Assembly: GCA_018262455.1 (NCBI GenBank)
Contig: JAGSPR010000298.1
Coordinates: 1 to 8,657, forward strand
Direction: 5' to 3'
DNA length: 8,657 nt
From: Deltaproteobacteria bacterium
Lineage (GTDB): Bacteria; Myxococcota; Polyangia; Haliangiales; Haliangiaceae
The notes under the pieces were generated by a model. It was not told the DNA's origin, made no database searches, and saw only the letters and a program-made list of their open reading frames with translations. The position numbers were made by a program, and so were the translations under genes. Positions 1 to 5,929 of this stretch are shown piece after piece. Numbering within the stretch: the first letter of the stretch is position 1; every line of letters starts with the position of its first letter.

Positions 1-176
1 CGGTCGGCGTACAGCATGTCCGCGATCGCGCTCGGCGTCAGCGAGCGATGCGCGCGCAGCTCGCGGAGCAGATAGATCTGCTTGGGTGTGATCTCGTACG
101 GCGCGAGGTTCTGCGCGACGTGCCGCTTCCACGTCAGATGGATGCGACCGATCCGGTCCATGATCTCTGTCGCCAT
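1..176 (-). CDS. MarR-family transcriptional regulator, N-terminal part (runs off left edge)
   Basis: The 58 complete codons visible read MATEIMDRIGRIHLTWKRHV and continue to ITPKQIYLLRELRAHRSLTPSAIADMLYADR in two stretches. The last part matches the first helices of the MarR winged helix-turn-helix: a dimerisation helix, then a 'TPKQIYLLREL' helix, then 'LTPSAIADML' leading into the recognition helix. The wing and C-terminal dimerisation helix lie off the window. MarR proteins bind palindromic operators as dimers, often repress their own gene, and release DNA on binding a small ligand or on oxidation. The ATG at 174-176 starts almost at the predicted transcription start and has no Shine-Dalgarno. 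An alternative ATG five codons later (159-161) has only a weak GAGAT upstream. The palindromes in the promoter fit autoregulation. Family call is firm; the target genes and ligand cannot be seen. Confidence 0.85.
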   Translation of the reverse strand, partial: MATEIMDRIGRIHLTWKRHVAQNLAPYEITPKQIYLLRELRAHRSLTPSAIADMLYAD

Positions 177-183
177 GGTTAGA

Positions 184-212
184 GTTCTAATGATTAGAAT
201 ACTAACTGTCAA
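184..212 (-). promoter_or_regulatory. Sigma-70-type promoter of the MarR gene
   Basis: On the minus strand a perfect TTGACA (212-207) is followed by a 17-base spacer and TAGAAC (189-184), a 4/6 match to the -10 box. The element is an AT-rich island in otherwise GC-rich DNA. The -10 box ends only 7 bases before the ATG at 176, so transcription would start at about 176-180 and the mRNA would be leaderless or nearly so. Confidence 0.65.
185..205. promoter_or_regulatory. Overlapping palindromes, probable MarR operator
   Basis: TTCTAAT-G-ATTAGAA (185-199) is a perfect 7-1-7 inverted repeat. TTAG-AATA-CTAA (194-205) is a second inverted repeat sharing its right half. Together they fill the spacer and reach into the -10 box of the promoter of the MarR-family gene. 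A repressor bound here would block RNA polymerase, so autorepression is the simplest reading. The repeats are seen directly; the binding protein is inferred from position and family. Confidence 0.6.
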
Positions 213-242
213 GCGGCAGCGCGGAACCGCCCGCAGGTCGGC

Positions 243-2033
243 TCAGTCGTCGAGATAGATGCCCGATCCGACGACGTAGGTGTCCCGACCGGCTCGAACC
301 GTTCGCACGTAGGCCTGCTTGCGCGCGGGGATGTTGTGACCCGGCTTGTACCAGGAGTAGTCGACCCACGCCGAGCCGTCCTTCAACGCGGCCGCGATGT
401 ACTCGCGGACGAGGGGCTTTCCGTTCACGTCTCGGACGTCGATGAGGTTCGTCCCCTCGAGGCTGGGCTGGGCCGGATTGACGAGCTCGAGGCCATCGGC
501 GCGATCGACGAACACGTAGGTGTCCATGAACACGAACGGGCCCGTCTTGTCACGCAGCTGCGCGAAGGCGTGCGTGCCGTGCTGCGCGATCAGCGCCACC
601 GCCCGGTCGACAAGGTCGACGACGAACAGCTTGTCCATCTGCATGTTGTAGATTCCGGCGCCGACGAGGTGCGGTTTCCCTGATGGAAACGTGACCCGCT
701 TGAGGAAGACGGACTTCCAGGTCGGGAAGATGTTGCCGGGCTCGGGATACAGGTAGTGGACCCAGCCCTCTCCCGACGGGCTGGCCCCCACCTCGAAGAA
801 CATCTTGCCGTAGGGCCTGCCCTGAATGTCCTTGGCGACCCTGGCATCCTGTCCCTCGATGGCCGGATTCGGGGCATTGAACGTTCGCGTCCCGTCCATG
901 CTGTAGACGATGAAGTAGGTGTCGTCGCGGAACCACTTCGATCCCTGCCTTCGAAACTCGGGGTACGCGTCGTCACCGCGTCGTTCGAAGACCGCGGCTC
1001 CTTCTCGAACGAGCGCCACGAGCTCGGGTGCCGTCAGCCGCTCGCTGTCCACGGCGGCCTCGGGCGCATCGGCCAAGTAGACGCCGCAAGCCACCAACAG
1101 CCAGGTGTCTCCGATCCTGGCCTTGCTGACGTACGTCGACTTCAGCGTCGACACGCTGTCTCCCGGCTTGGGCCACAGGTAGTCGACCCAACCCGAGCCT
1201 CGGGTCCTGGCCATCGCGAGCATCTCCCGCACGAGGTACTTGCTCTGCGTGTCCTTCACGTCGAGGACGTTGCGTCCTTCCAAGTTCGGGAACGCCGGGT
1301 TGACGAGCTCGACGCCGTTCGGGTCGACGACGAAGACGTAGGCGTCCTTGACGCGGAACGGTCCGGACGGATCGCGGAGCAGCGGAAACGCTGTCTCGCC
1401 GAGCTTCTCGATCTTCCCGACGGCGCCTTTCACGATGTCGACGACGAACGCCCGCTCCATGCGGTCGTCGTAGATGCCGCTGCCGACGACAACCCGGCGG
1501 CCGGAGGGATCCTCGACGAGTCGGACGTAGCTGCTCTTCCAGCGCGGAAGCAGCGCACCCGGAACGCGCCACTGGTAGTGGTACCAGCCTCGTGGTTTGT
1601 CGGGCAGCGCCGTCGCGGCGTCGATCAGGCCTCGAATGATCGGTCTGCCGTTGACGTCCTCGAGCTTCACCATGTTCTTGCCCTCCATCGTGGGATCGGG
1701 ATGGACGAGCATGTTCCCGGCGGGGTCGAGGACGAAGACGTAGGTCTCCCCCTGTCGCCAGCGACTCGCGGGGACCCGAAACTCGGCGAACGCGGAATCA
1801 CCCTTCGTCTGGATCAGCTTCGCGGCGTCGTTCACCAAGGCGACGACATTGCGCGTCTCCGCGCGCTCGTACCGCCGCTGATCGAGCTGCGCGGTGGGTG
1901 CAACGGAGGGCGCGCTGGGCGGCGGAGGCTTCGGCGTGCTTTGACCGCACGCACCTAGCGCGCCCGCGATGGTTACGAGCGCGAACCGGCGCGTGATCGA
2001 ATGCGAGCGAGACGCTGTTGGTTGCGTGAGCAT
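243..2033 (-). CDS. Four-Cache-domain lipoprotein without output domain
   Basis: A 596-aa secreted protein built almost entirely of Cache domains, extracytoplasmic PAS-like folds that bind small ligands. The N-terminus (Arg-Arg, hydrophobic run, then ALGAC) is a lipoprotein signal with the lipidated Cys at residue 29, followed by a Pro-rich linker to about residue 45. Four Cache units follow at roughly 63-190, 196-321, 333-463 and 469-596. Each has a leading amphipathic helix ending in G..AF..FR, a YVFV-D-G strand, an EG turn, a GW..Y..(K)PG strand, a K..YV strand and a closing G.GIY. They most resemble single Cache type 2 domains. Units 1 and 3 pair, as do 2 and 4, so a two-domain module was duplicated. 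The chain ends at the last Cache strand: no membrane helix, kinase, GGDEF or MCP part. ATG 2033 is chosen over an upstream in-frame start at 2096 because it has a clear ribosome binding site and gives a clean signal peptide. Ligand and partner are unknown; Gly after the Cys would suit outer-membrane sorting if the E. coli rule applies. Confidence 0.85.
   Translation of the reverse strand: MLTQPTASRSHSITRRFALVTIAGALGACGQSTPKPPPPSAPSVAPTAQLDQRRYERAETRNVVALVNDAAKLIQTKGDSAFAEFRVPASRWRQGETYVFVLDPAGNMLVHPDPTMEGKNMVKLEDVNGRPIIRGLIDAATALPDKPRGWYHYQWRVPGALLPRWKSSYVRLVEDPSGRRVVVGSGIYDDRMERAFVVDIVKGAVGKIEKLGETAFPLLRDPSGPFRVKDAYVFVVDPNGVELVNPAFPNLEGRNVLDVKDTQSKYLVREMLAMARTRGSGWVDYLWPKPGDSVSTLKSTYVSKARIGDTWLLVACGVYLADAPEAAVDSERLTAPELVALVREGAAVFERRGDDAYPEFRRQGSKWFRDDTYFIVYSMDGTRTFNAPNPAIEGQDARVAKDIQGRPYGKMFFEVGASPSGEGWVHYLYPEPGNIFPTWKSVFLKRVTFPSGKPHLVGAGIYNMQMDKLFVVDLVDRAVALIAQHGTHAFAQLRDKTGPFVFMDTYVFVDRADGLELVNPAQPSLEGTNLIDVRDVNGKPLVREYIAAALKDGSAWVDYSWYKPGHNIPARKQAYVRTVRAGRDTYVVGSGIYLDD
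246..1847 (-). repeat. Internal tandem duplication of a two-Cache module (protein level)
   Basis: The coding regions at 1062-1847 and 246-1037 encode two copies of the same two-domain module, offset by about 275 residues. Matching landmarks are VVGSGIYDDRM...FVVDIV against LVGAGIYNMQM...FVVDLV (first domains), and GPF..DAYVFV..NGVELVNPA against GPF..DTYVFV..DGLELVNPA (second domains). The copies have diverged to the point that the similarity shows in protein, not as a DNA repeat, so the duplication is old. Confidence 0.8.
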
Positions 2034-2040
2034 TTTCCTG

Positions 2041-2047
2041 TCTCCTT
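2041..2047 (-). promoter_or_regulatory. Ribosome binding site of the Cache lipoprotein gene
   Basis: AAGGAGA on the minus strand, with GGAG ending 8 bases before the ATG at 2033. It decides the start: the in-frame codon at 2096 would add 21 residues in front of the signal peptide. Confidence 0.75.
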
Positions 2048-2084
2048 CCGCGCTCGCTGGCAAACGCGCTACGGCACCCGGCGC

Positions 2085-2101
2085 TGCATCACGCACGCCA
2101 G
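2085..2101 (-). promoter_or_regulatory. Candidate sigma-54 (-24/-12) promoter
   Basis: The minus strand reads CTGGCGTGCGTGATGCA. Against the sigma-54 consensus (Y)TGGCACG-N4-TTGCA it keeps the GG (-24) and GC (-12) doublets at the correct ten-base separation, plus flanking CT, C, G, T and A. It differs at three positions (AC replaced by GT, and one T by A). Transcription would start near 2074, giving a leader of about 40 bases that contains the ribosome binding site. No enhancer site for an activator was identified. Chance matches occur in GC-rich DNA. Confidence 0.35.
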
Positions 2102-2165
2102 CAACCGCGATCGAGCGCCTGCGCGGTGAGCTACCAATTGCTCTCAGCCCTGCCCGACTCGGAGC

Positions 2166-2957
2166 TCAGCGTGCGGTTGTGCGGTCCGCGAGGATGGCCG
2201 CGATGGCCTCCGCGAAGCCGCGGCCGTTCGGCGACGGCGTGACGTAGCGAGGCGGCGGGCGCAGCGTGGCCGCGTAGCGCGTGACGTTGGCGACGCCGAT
2301 CGAGGCGTTGAAGAACGCGAAGGCCGCCTGGTCGTTGGGGGAGTCGCCGACGAACGCGTAGTGCTCGGCGACCTCGGCCGGCGACTCGCCCCAGAGCGCG
2401 TCGGCGACACGGGCGGACATCTGCGCCTTGTCGGCGGCGTGGAAGCACGCGTGGGCGTGCACGCTCGACACCAACGTGCGAGCACCGAGCTCGCGGCAGC
2501 GCGCGGTCAGCGCCTCGACGTCGGCGGCGCCGAGCTGCTGGGTCTCGCCGATGTCGAAGGCCACATCGGTGATGCGCAGCGCCCCGTCGTCGCTGCGCCG
2601 CGCGAACGAGAAGGCGCGCAAGATCTCGTCGGCGAGCGCCGCGAGCCGATCGGCGTTGTCGGCTGGGTTGCCGGGCTCGAAGTAGACCCGCTCGAGGCGG
2701 CCACTGCGCTTGAGGTACGCGATGCCGCCGTTCTCCGCGATCGCGGCGTCGACGGGCCACAACGACGCGAGCACCTCGGCCCACCCGGCCGGGCGTCCCG
2801 TGACGAGGACGACGCGCAAACCTGCTGCGCGCGCTCGCACGAGCGCGGCGTAGGCCTCGGGCACGACCACGCCACCGTGGGTCAGGGTGTCGTCGATGTC
2901 CGAGAACACGCCGCGCAGGTCGGCGGAGCGGAGGACGAGCTCGGCGACTGGACGCAT
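2166..2957 (-). CDS. HAD-superfamily phosphatase, subfamily IIB (Cof/MPGP/sucrose-phosphatase type)
   Basis: A cytoplasmic Mg-dependent phosphohydrolase of about 263 aa. All four HAD motifs are present (numbered from the upstream GTG). Motif I is DIDDT, with nucleophile D22 and acid/base D24. Motif II is TGR (55-57), preceded by VVLV. Motif III is the Lys in HAADKAQ (K179). Motif IV is GDSPND (206-211), binding Mg. About 110 residues between motifs II and III fit a C2-type cap. The IAENGG segment (76-80) and the small-residue string after motif IV (FFNASIGVANV) are typical of HAD-IIB enzymes, which act on sugar phosphates, phosphoglycosides or cofactor phosphates. The substrate cannot be read from the sequence. 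The start is either ATG 2957 (used here) or GTG two codons earlier at 2963; the only Shine-Dalgarno-like sequence is a weak GGTGA about 10 bases before the ATG. It is divergent from the histidine kinase, with no sugar-pathway neighbour. A longer overlapping frame on the same strand lacks these motifs and is not the gene. Confidence 0.9.
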   Translation of the reverse strand: MRPVAELVLRSADLRGVFSDIDDTLTHGGVVVPEAYAALVRARAAGLRVVLVTGRPAGWAEVLASLWPVDAAIAENGGIAYLKRSGRLERVYFEPGNPADNADRLAALADEILRAFSFARRSDDGALRITDVAFDIGETQQLGAADVEALTARCRELGARTLVSSVHAHACFHAADKAQMSARVADALWGESPAEVAEHYAFVGDSPNDQAAFAFFNASIGVANVTRYAATLRPPPRYVTPSPNGRGFAEAIAAILADRTTAR

Positions 2958-3000
2958 CGACACACCGTATCACCCGTCGTCGTCTCGATGATGCGAGCGA

Positions 3001-3100
3001 CGGTGCGTGCGCATGAGAGCATGCACCGGGAGACCTGATCGGGTCGCGCCGCGACCGTTGGTGAGCGAGGAATTCTGCCCGCCAGCACAGCTGTTCTGGC
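3001..3100. promoter_or_regulatory. Divergent intergenic region with three inverted repeats
   Basis: Between the phosphatase and kinase starts lie three dyads. GCATG-AGAG-CATGC is at 3011-3024, nested in CGGTGC (3001-3006) and GCACCG (3023-3028). GGTCGCG-C-CGCGACC at 3042-3056 is a perfect 7-1-7 repeat. At 3081-3100, GCCAG-c-ACAGCTGT-t-CTGGC is a 20-base palindrome with one mismatched pair, ending 8 bases before the kinase ATG. Their sequences are unrelated, and the centres are about 31.5 and 41.5 bases apart, close to whole helical turns. No convincing -10/-35 pair was found for either gene. An operator role is inference from position. Confidence 0.4.
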
Positions 3101-3107
3101 ACGGTGC

Positions 3108-4550
3108 ATGAACCGTTCTAAGACCGCGATGCCGAAGACCAAGCGACCCGGACTGCGACTGATCTCGACGACTGCGATCGCGGTCCTGACCGGGATGGTG
3201 CTCGTGGTCGCCACCTCACTGATCTTGCTCACGTCGAAGCTGCACGCGGCGTCCGATGCGCTCGGAGACTCGGTCGCGAGCGTCAAGCTCGCCGAGGAAT
3301 CCGAGGTCGACCTGCTCGTTCACGCGAGCACGTCGGAACCGATCGTACGCACTCACATCGAGAACCGTCTCCGCCGCAAGCTCGTCGATGCACGGCGCTA
3401 CGCGACGTCGGGGAGCGAGCACGCCGCGCTCGATGCTGCGAGTGCGGCCCTGGACGAGTACCTGGCCGCGTCTCGCAAGGGTGCGCGGGCCGACCGGCCA
3501 CTCGCGTCCGCCCACGAAGCGCTCCGGAGGCTCGTGGACGTCAACGTGGTGCAGGCCGAGACGGCACGACGGGCCGTCGAGCGCTGGGACGCGATCGGGA
3601 ATACCGTCGGCGTCACCGCCGGTGCGGTGATGGTGACGGTGCTCGTCGGCCTGCTCTGGTGGATCCGGCGTGCCGTGATTCGACCCGTCTTCGAGCTCGC
3701 GTCCGCGATGGACCGGTTCGGCAAGGGCGATCACGCAGTGAAAGCCAGCGAGCGAGGCGCCACCGAGCTTCGCGAGATGGCCGGGCGCTTCAACACCATG
3801 GCGGAGACACTCGCGCGCCAGCACCAGCAGCGCCTCACCTACCTTGCCGGCGTCGCGCATGACCTACGCAATCCGCTCGGCGCGCTTCGGCTGTGGACCG
3901 ACGAGCTCGATCCGGCCGCGCCTCTGCCTCCGGAGGAGCGACTGCGGCGGTTGTTGGCCGTCGTGCGCCGTCAGGTCACTCGCCTCGATCACATGGTCGA
4001 CGACCTCTTGGAGGCCGCGCAGATCGAAGCAGGTCACCTCTCGCTGCAACCGGAGGTGATCGACTTGCGGCAGGTCATCCGAGGAGTGCTCGAGCTGTTC
4101 GAGGGAACCTCGCCTGGCCACCACATCCACGCCCACCTTCCCGACGAACCGCTGATGGTTCGCTGCGATCCGGCCCGGATCGAGCAGACCCTGACCAACC
4201 TGGTCAGCAACGCCATCAAGTACTCGCCTCGAGGCGGCGAAGTTCGCATCGACGCCCGTGTCGAAGCGGCACGTGCAGCCGTGGCCGTGGTCGATCAGGG
4301 AATCGGCATGTCGCGAGAAGATCGCGCGCACCTCTGGGAGCCGTTCCAGCGCGGCGGGGTCTCGACGGGGGCGATCCCGGGCACGGGCCTCGGGCTCTCG
4401 ATCGCGAAGCGCATCGTCGAGGCACACGGTGGCGAGATCGCCGTCCAGAGCGAGCCCGGCGTCGGGTCGACGTTCTCTGTGAAGTTGCCATTGTTCGACG
4501 GGACCGGGCTGGTTCCATCGCGACTGGGTGCGACCACCGCGCGAGCCTGA
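3108..4550 (+). CDS. Membrane sensor histidine kinase (HAMP-HisKA-HATPase)
   Basis: A complete 480-aa two-component sensor. A short basic N-terminus precedes membrane helix 1 (about 19-42). A predicted all-helical sensor region (43-166, rich in Ala, Arg and Glu, no Cache or PAS motif) could be a four-helix bundle. Membrane helix 2 (167-186) follows, then HAMP (187-239, with IRPV and the GRFN.M second helix) and HisKA with phospho-acceptor H251 in AHDLRNPL. The ATPase domain has the N box with N368 ([11 protein letters not shown]), G1 box DQGIGM (396-401), F box EPF (411-413) and G2 box GTGLGL (425-430). All catalytic motifs are intact, so autophosphorylation is expected. No response regulator is encoded next to it: the kinase is an orphan here. 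The ATG at 3108 lacks a Shine-Dalgarno; an in-frame ATG at 3129 is possible and would keep all domains. The signal sensed is unknown. A functional link to the Cache lipoprotein cannot be inferred from proximity alone. Confidence 0.93.
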   Translation: MNRSKTAMPKTKRPGLRLISTTAIAVLTGMVLVVATSLILLTSKLHAASDALGDSVASVKLAEESEVDLLVHASTSEPIVRTHIENRLRRKLVDARRYATSGSEHAALDAASAALDEYLAASRKGARADRPLASAHEALRRLVDVNVVQAETARRAVERWDAIGNTVGVTAGAVMVTVLVGLLWWIRRAVIRPVFELASAMDRFGKGDHAVKASERGATELREMAGRFNTMAETLARQHQQRLTYLAGVAHDLRNPLGALRLWTDELDPAAPLPPEERLRRLLAVVRRQVTRLDHMVDDLLEAAQIEAGHLSLQPEVIDLRQVIRGVLELFEGTSPGHHIHAHLPDEPLMVRCDPARIEQTLTNLVSNAIKYSPRGGEVRIDARVEAARAAVAVVDQGIGMSREDRAHLWEPFQRGGVSTGAIPGTGLGLSIAKRIVEAHGGEIAVQSEPGVGSTFSVKLPLFDGTGLVPSRLGATTARA

Positions 4551-4567
4551 TCGCGCCGTCGTCGTGC

Positions 4568-4599
4568 ACGCCGCGACTCGCTACTCCGTTTCGCGGCGT
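4568..4599. terminator. Hairpin between convergent genes, possible bidirectional terminator
   Basis: ACGCCGCGA (4568-4576) and TCGCGGCGT (4591-4599) form a perfect 9-base-pair GC-rich stem with a 14-base loop, 17 bases after the kinase stop and 48 bases after the stop of the opposing gene. A second, weaker stem (CGACGG 4622-4627 with CCGTCG 4638-4643) follows. Neither strand has a T-run after the stem, so this is not a canonical intrinsic terminator; the position between convergent genes is the main argument. Confidence 0.35.
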
Positions 4600-4646
4600 C
4601 GCGTTGGAACACAATTCCTCGCGACGGCGGTGATGGCCCGTCGGCG

Positions 4647-5285
4647 TTAGAACGCACCGCCCACGCCGACGCCACCCCCCGAGCTCGCGACGAATGGCGC
4701 CACGCGCAGCCGATCGCGGAGGTCGGTGTTGTAGTCCGCCGCGAGCTCTCGCGCCTCCTCGCGCGAAACCGGATCCGTGCGGAGCATGAAGTACGTACCG
4801 ATGCCGAGCGAGATCAGCCCGCCCGTCGCGATGACCGCCCCGGCAGTCCCATACCCCGACGAGCCAGCCGATCCGGTTAGCAGGAACCCACCCGCGAGCG
4901 CGCCGGCCGCACCAACCACGAGCCCGCCGATCGCGAGCGTGTGTCGCCGCTGGTAGCGCTTCGCGAGATCGTCGCGGCCGACGAGCCGGTAGAAGTCCGT
5001 GCGCTCGAGACGCGCTTGCCTCACATCGCCGACATACGGGTACCACTGCTTGCGAGTCGTGGTGACGACCGCGTTGCCGACGGGAACTGCCTCGACCTCG
5101 ACGTCATCGCCGAACCGGATCGCGTTCTCGCGGTACTCGAGGTCCGCCGCGCGCTCGGCGCGCAGCTGCCGGACCTGCGCGTCGAGCTGGTCGATCCGGT
5201 GTTCTGCGGTCGGTGGATTTGAGTCCGCCTCTGCTGTCGTGGCCAACGCGAGTGGCAAGATCAGGAACATCGAAGAGCGCATCAT
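4647..5285 (-). CDS. Signal-peptide protein with coiled coil and two glycine-rich hydrophobic helices, unknown function
   Basis: I do not recognise a named family. From the ATG at 5285 the 212-aa product has a signal peptide (SSMFLILPLALATTAEA, cleavage near residue 20) and a short heptad-like coiled coil (about 28-53, HRIDQLDAQVRQLRAERA). A mixed segment with Y/W-rich QWYPYVGDV (80-88) and a basic stretch follow. Two Gly/Ala-rich hydrophobic segments (about 117-138 and 147-168) come next, then an acidic/basic helix with DYNTDLRDRL (184-193) and a C-terminal tail APFV-GGGVGVGGAF ending in Phe. Such a tail is often seen on envelope proteins of this kind of organism, and a terminal aromatic residue suits outer-membrane or periplasm-facing location; this is inference. 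The start is uncertain: in-frame codons at 5339 (GTG), 5330 (ATG) and 5315 (GTG) also exist. A strong GGAGG sits immediately before the 5330 ATG, too close to serve it, and 15 bases before the 5315 GTG. High third-position GC supports it being a real gene. Confidence 0.7.
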   Translation of the reverse strand: MMRSSMFLILPLALATTAEADSNPPTAEHRIDQLDAQVRQLRAERAADLEYRENAIRFGDDVEVEAVPVGNAVVTTTRKQWYPYVGDVRQARLERTDFYRLVGRDDLAKRYQRRHTLAIGGLVVGAAGALAGGFLLTGSAGSSGYGTAGAVIATGGLISLGIGTYFMLRTDPVSREEARELAADYNTDLRDRLRVAPFVASSGGGVGVGGAF

Positions 5286-5445
5286 GCGACGCGCCAGTGC
5301 ATCCCGAGTGCCCACCTGCTCGTCGCGCATCCTCCGCACCTACGCTCGTCGCACCACAAATCGCCGATGTGCCGGAGCCACACGCGCGAGGATCTGTCGC
5401 GCTCGTGCGTCACTGCATACAAGCGATGGCAGCTCGATCGTGATC

Positions 5446-5467
5446 GCCTCGGGCTACACGCCGAGGC
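5446..5467 (-). terminator. Hairpin downstream of the Cys-rich lipoprotein gene
   Basis: GCCTCGG (5446-5452) and CCGAGGC (5461-5467) form a 7-base-pair stem with an 8-base loop, 22 bases after the lipoprotein stop and within the 204-base gap before the next gene. There is no T-run after it on the minus strand. It is followed by a 12-base dyad CGATC-GT-GATCG. A weak terminator or an mRNA 3'-end structure is possible; nothing else is recognisable in 5286-5489. Confidence 0.25.
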
Positions 5468-5489
5468 CGAGTCGGAGCGCTCGCCGCTC

Positions 5490-5849
5490 TCAGCCCATGA
5501 CGCACGCGATCATCTGGAGGCAGTCAACGAACGGGTTCGACTCTCCGCCGTCGCAGTCGAGCGCGGCGCAGGCTTCGAGGTCCTGGAGTTGCTGCGGCGT
5601 GCAATCGACGAGGTCGGCCGCACACTCGGCGTTGCACTCCGGGTCGGCCGGCGCCATCGCGCACGTCGCGAGCTTGTCGCACGCGGTCTTGCATGCCTTG
5701 TCGATCGCCGAGGGCGGCGCGTCGGGCATCGGCGCATCGATCGACGCGTCGAACGGCCCGTCGATCGATGCGGCGGCATCCATGACGGTCTGCTTCTCGT
5801 CGTCGCAGGCAACGGCGAACAGGCTCAACACCAGGAGGGTCATCCGCAT
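5490..5849 (-). CDS. Small lipoprotein with Asp-Ala-rich linker and ten-cysteine domain
   Basis: A 119-aa secreted protein. A short signal peptide (MRMTLLVLSLFAVAC) ends in a lipobox-like site with Cys15 as the probable acylated residue; Ala at -3 makes the box non-ideal. Asp16-Asp17 after the Cys would mean inner-membrane retention if the E. coli rule held. Residues 24-45 are a low-complexity Asp/Ala/Pro linker (DAAASIDGPFDASIDAPMP) of the kind common in myxobacterial surface lipoproteins. Residues 51-119 hold ten cysteines (53, 57, 63, 72, 76, 83, 94, 99, 110, 116), including two C-x3-C pairs, enough for five disulfides in a compact fold. No catalytic motif is visible and the function is unknown. 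It lies alone between a CNNM gene and an unknown envelope gene. A second ATG (codon 3) could be the start; there is no clear Shine-Dalgarno. Confidence 0.75.
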   Translation of the reverse strand: MRMTLLVLSLFAVACDDEKQTVMDAAASIDGPFDASIDAPMPDAPPSAIDKACKTACDKLATCAMAPADPECNAECAADLVDCTPQQLQDLEACAALDCDGGESNPFVDCLQMIACVMG

Positions 5850-5877
5850 GCGGTGGACGCTAGCCGGCCACCCAGAT

Positions 5878-5894
5878 CGATGACGGATTCATCG
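5878..5894 (-). other. Short hairpin between the CNNM gene and the Cys-rich lipoprotein gene
   Basis: CGATGA-CGGAT-TCATCG: a 6-base-pair stem with a 5-base loop, 36 bases past the CNNM stop and 29 bases before the lipoprotein start on the minus strand. It could end CNNM transcription or sit in the lipoprotein leader; there is no T-run. The 80-base gap shows no clear promoter. Confidence 0.2.
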
Positions 5895-5929
5895 TCGGCA
5901 TTGTGCGGCAACGTGAGCGCTGCCTGGAT

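Noticed and set aside
756..1958. Long open frame (400 codons) on the plus strand, antisense to the Cache lipoprotein gene
   Set aside because: Its product is low-complexity, rich in Arg, Asp, Val and Leu, with no domain motifs. It mirrors the codon pattern of the real gene, as expected in GC-rich DNA.
2034..2165. Terminator for the phosphatase gene
   Set aside because: Only a weak GAGC/GCTC pairing around AATT is visible, with no T-run. I could not support a terminator.
2131..3102. 323-codon frame on the minus strand overlapping the phosphatase in another frame
   Set aside because: The product is Arg/Ala-rich with no motifs, whereas the 2166-2957 frame carries all four HAD motifs.
3097..3112. 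Possible sigma-54 promoter TGGCACGGTGCATGAA at the kinase start
   Set aside because: The -24 half is perfect, but the invariant GC of the -12 half is GA, and it would place the kinase ATG inside the promoter and start transcription near 3123. It would work only if translation began at 3129 without a leader.
243..4550. Cache lipoprotein plus histidine kinase as one novel sensory system
   Set aside because: The genes are on opposite strands, with an unrelated phosphatase and a divergent promoter region between them. Nothing beyond proximity links them, so this is kept only as a possibility to test by neighbourhood conservation.
4216..5046. Open frame on the minus strand across the end of the kinase and the convergent gap
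   Set aside because: Arg/Gly-rich translation without motifs, overlapping two better-supported genes.
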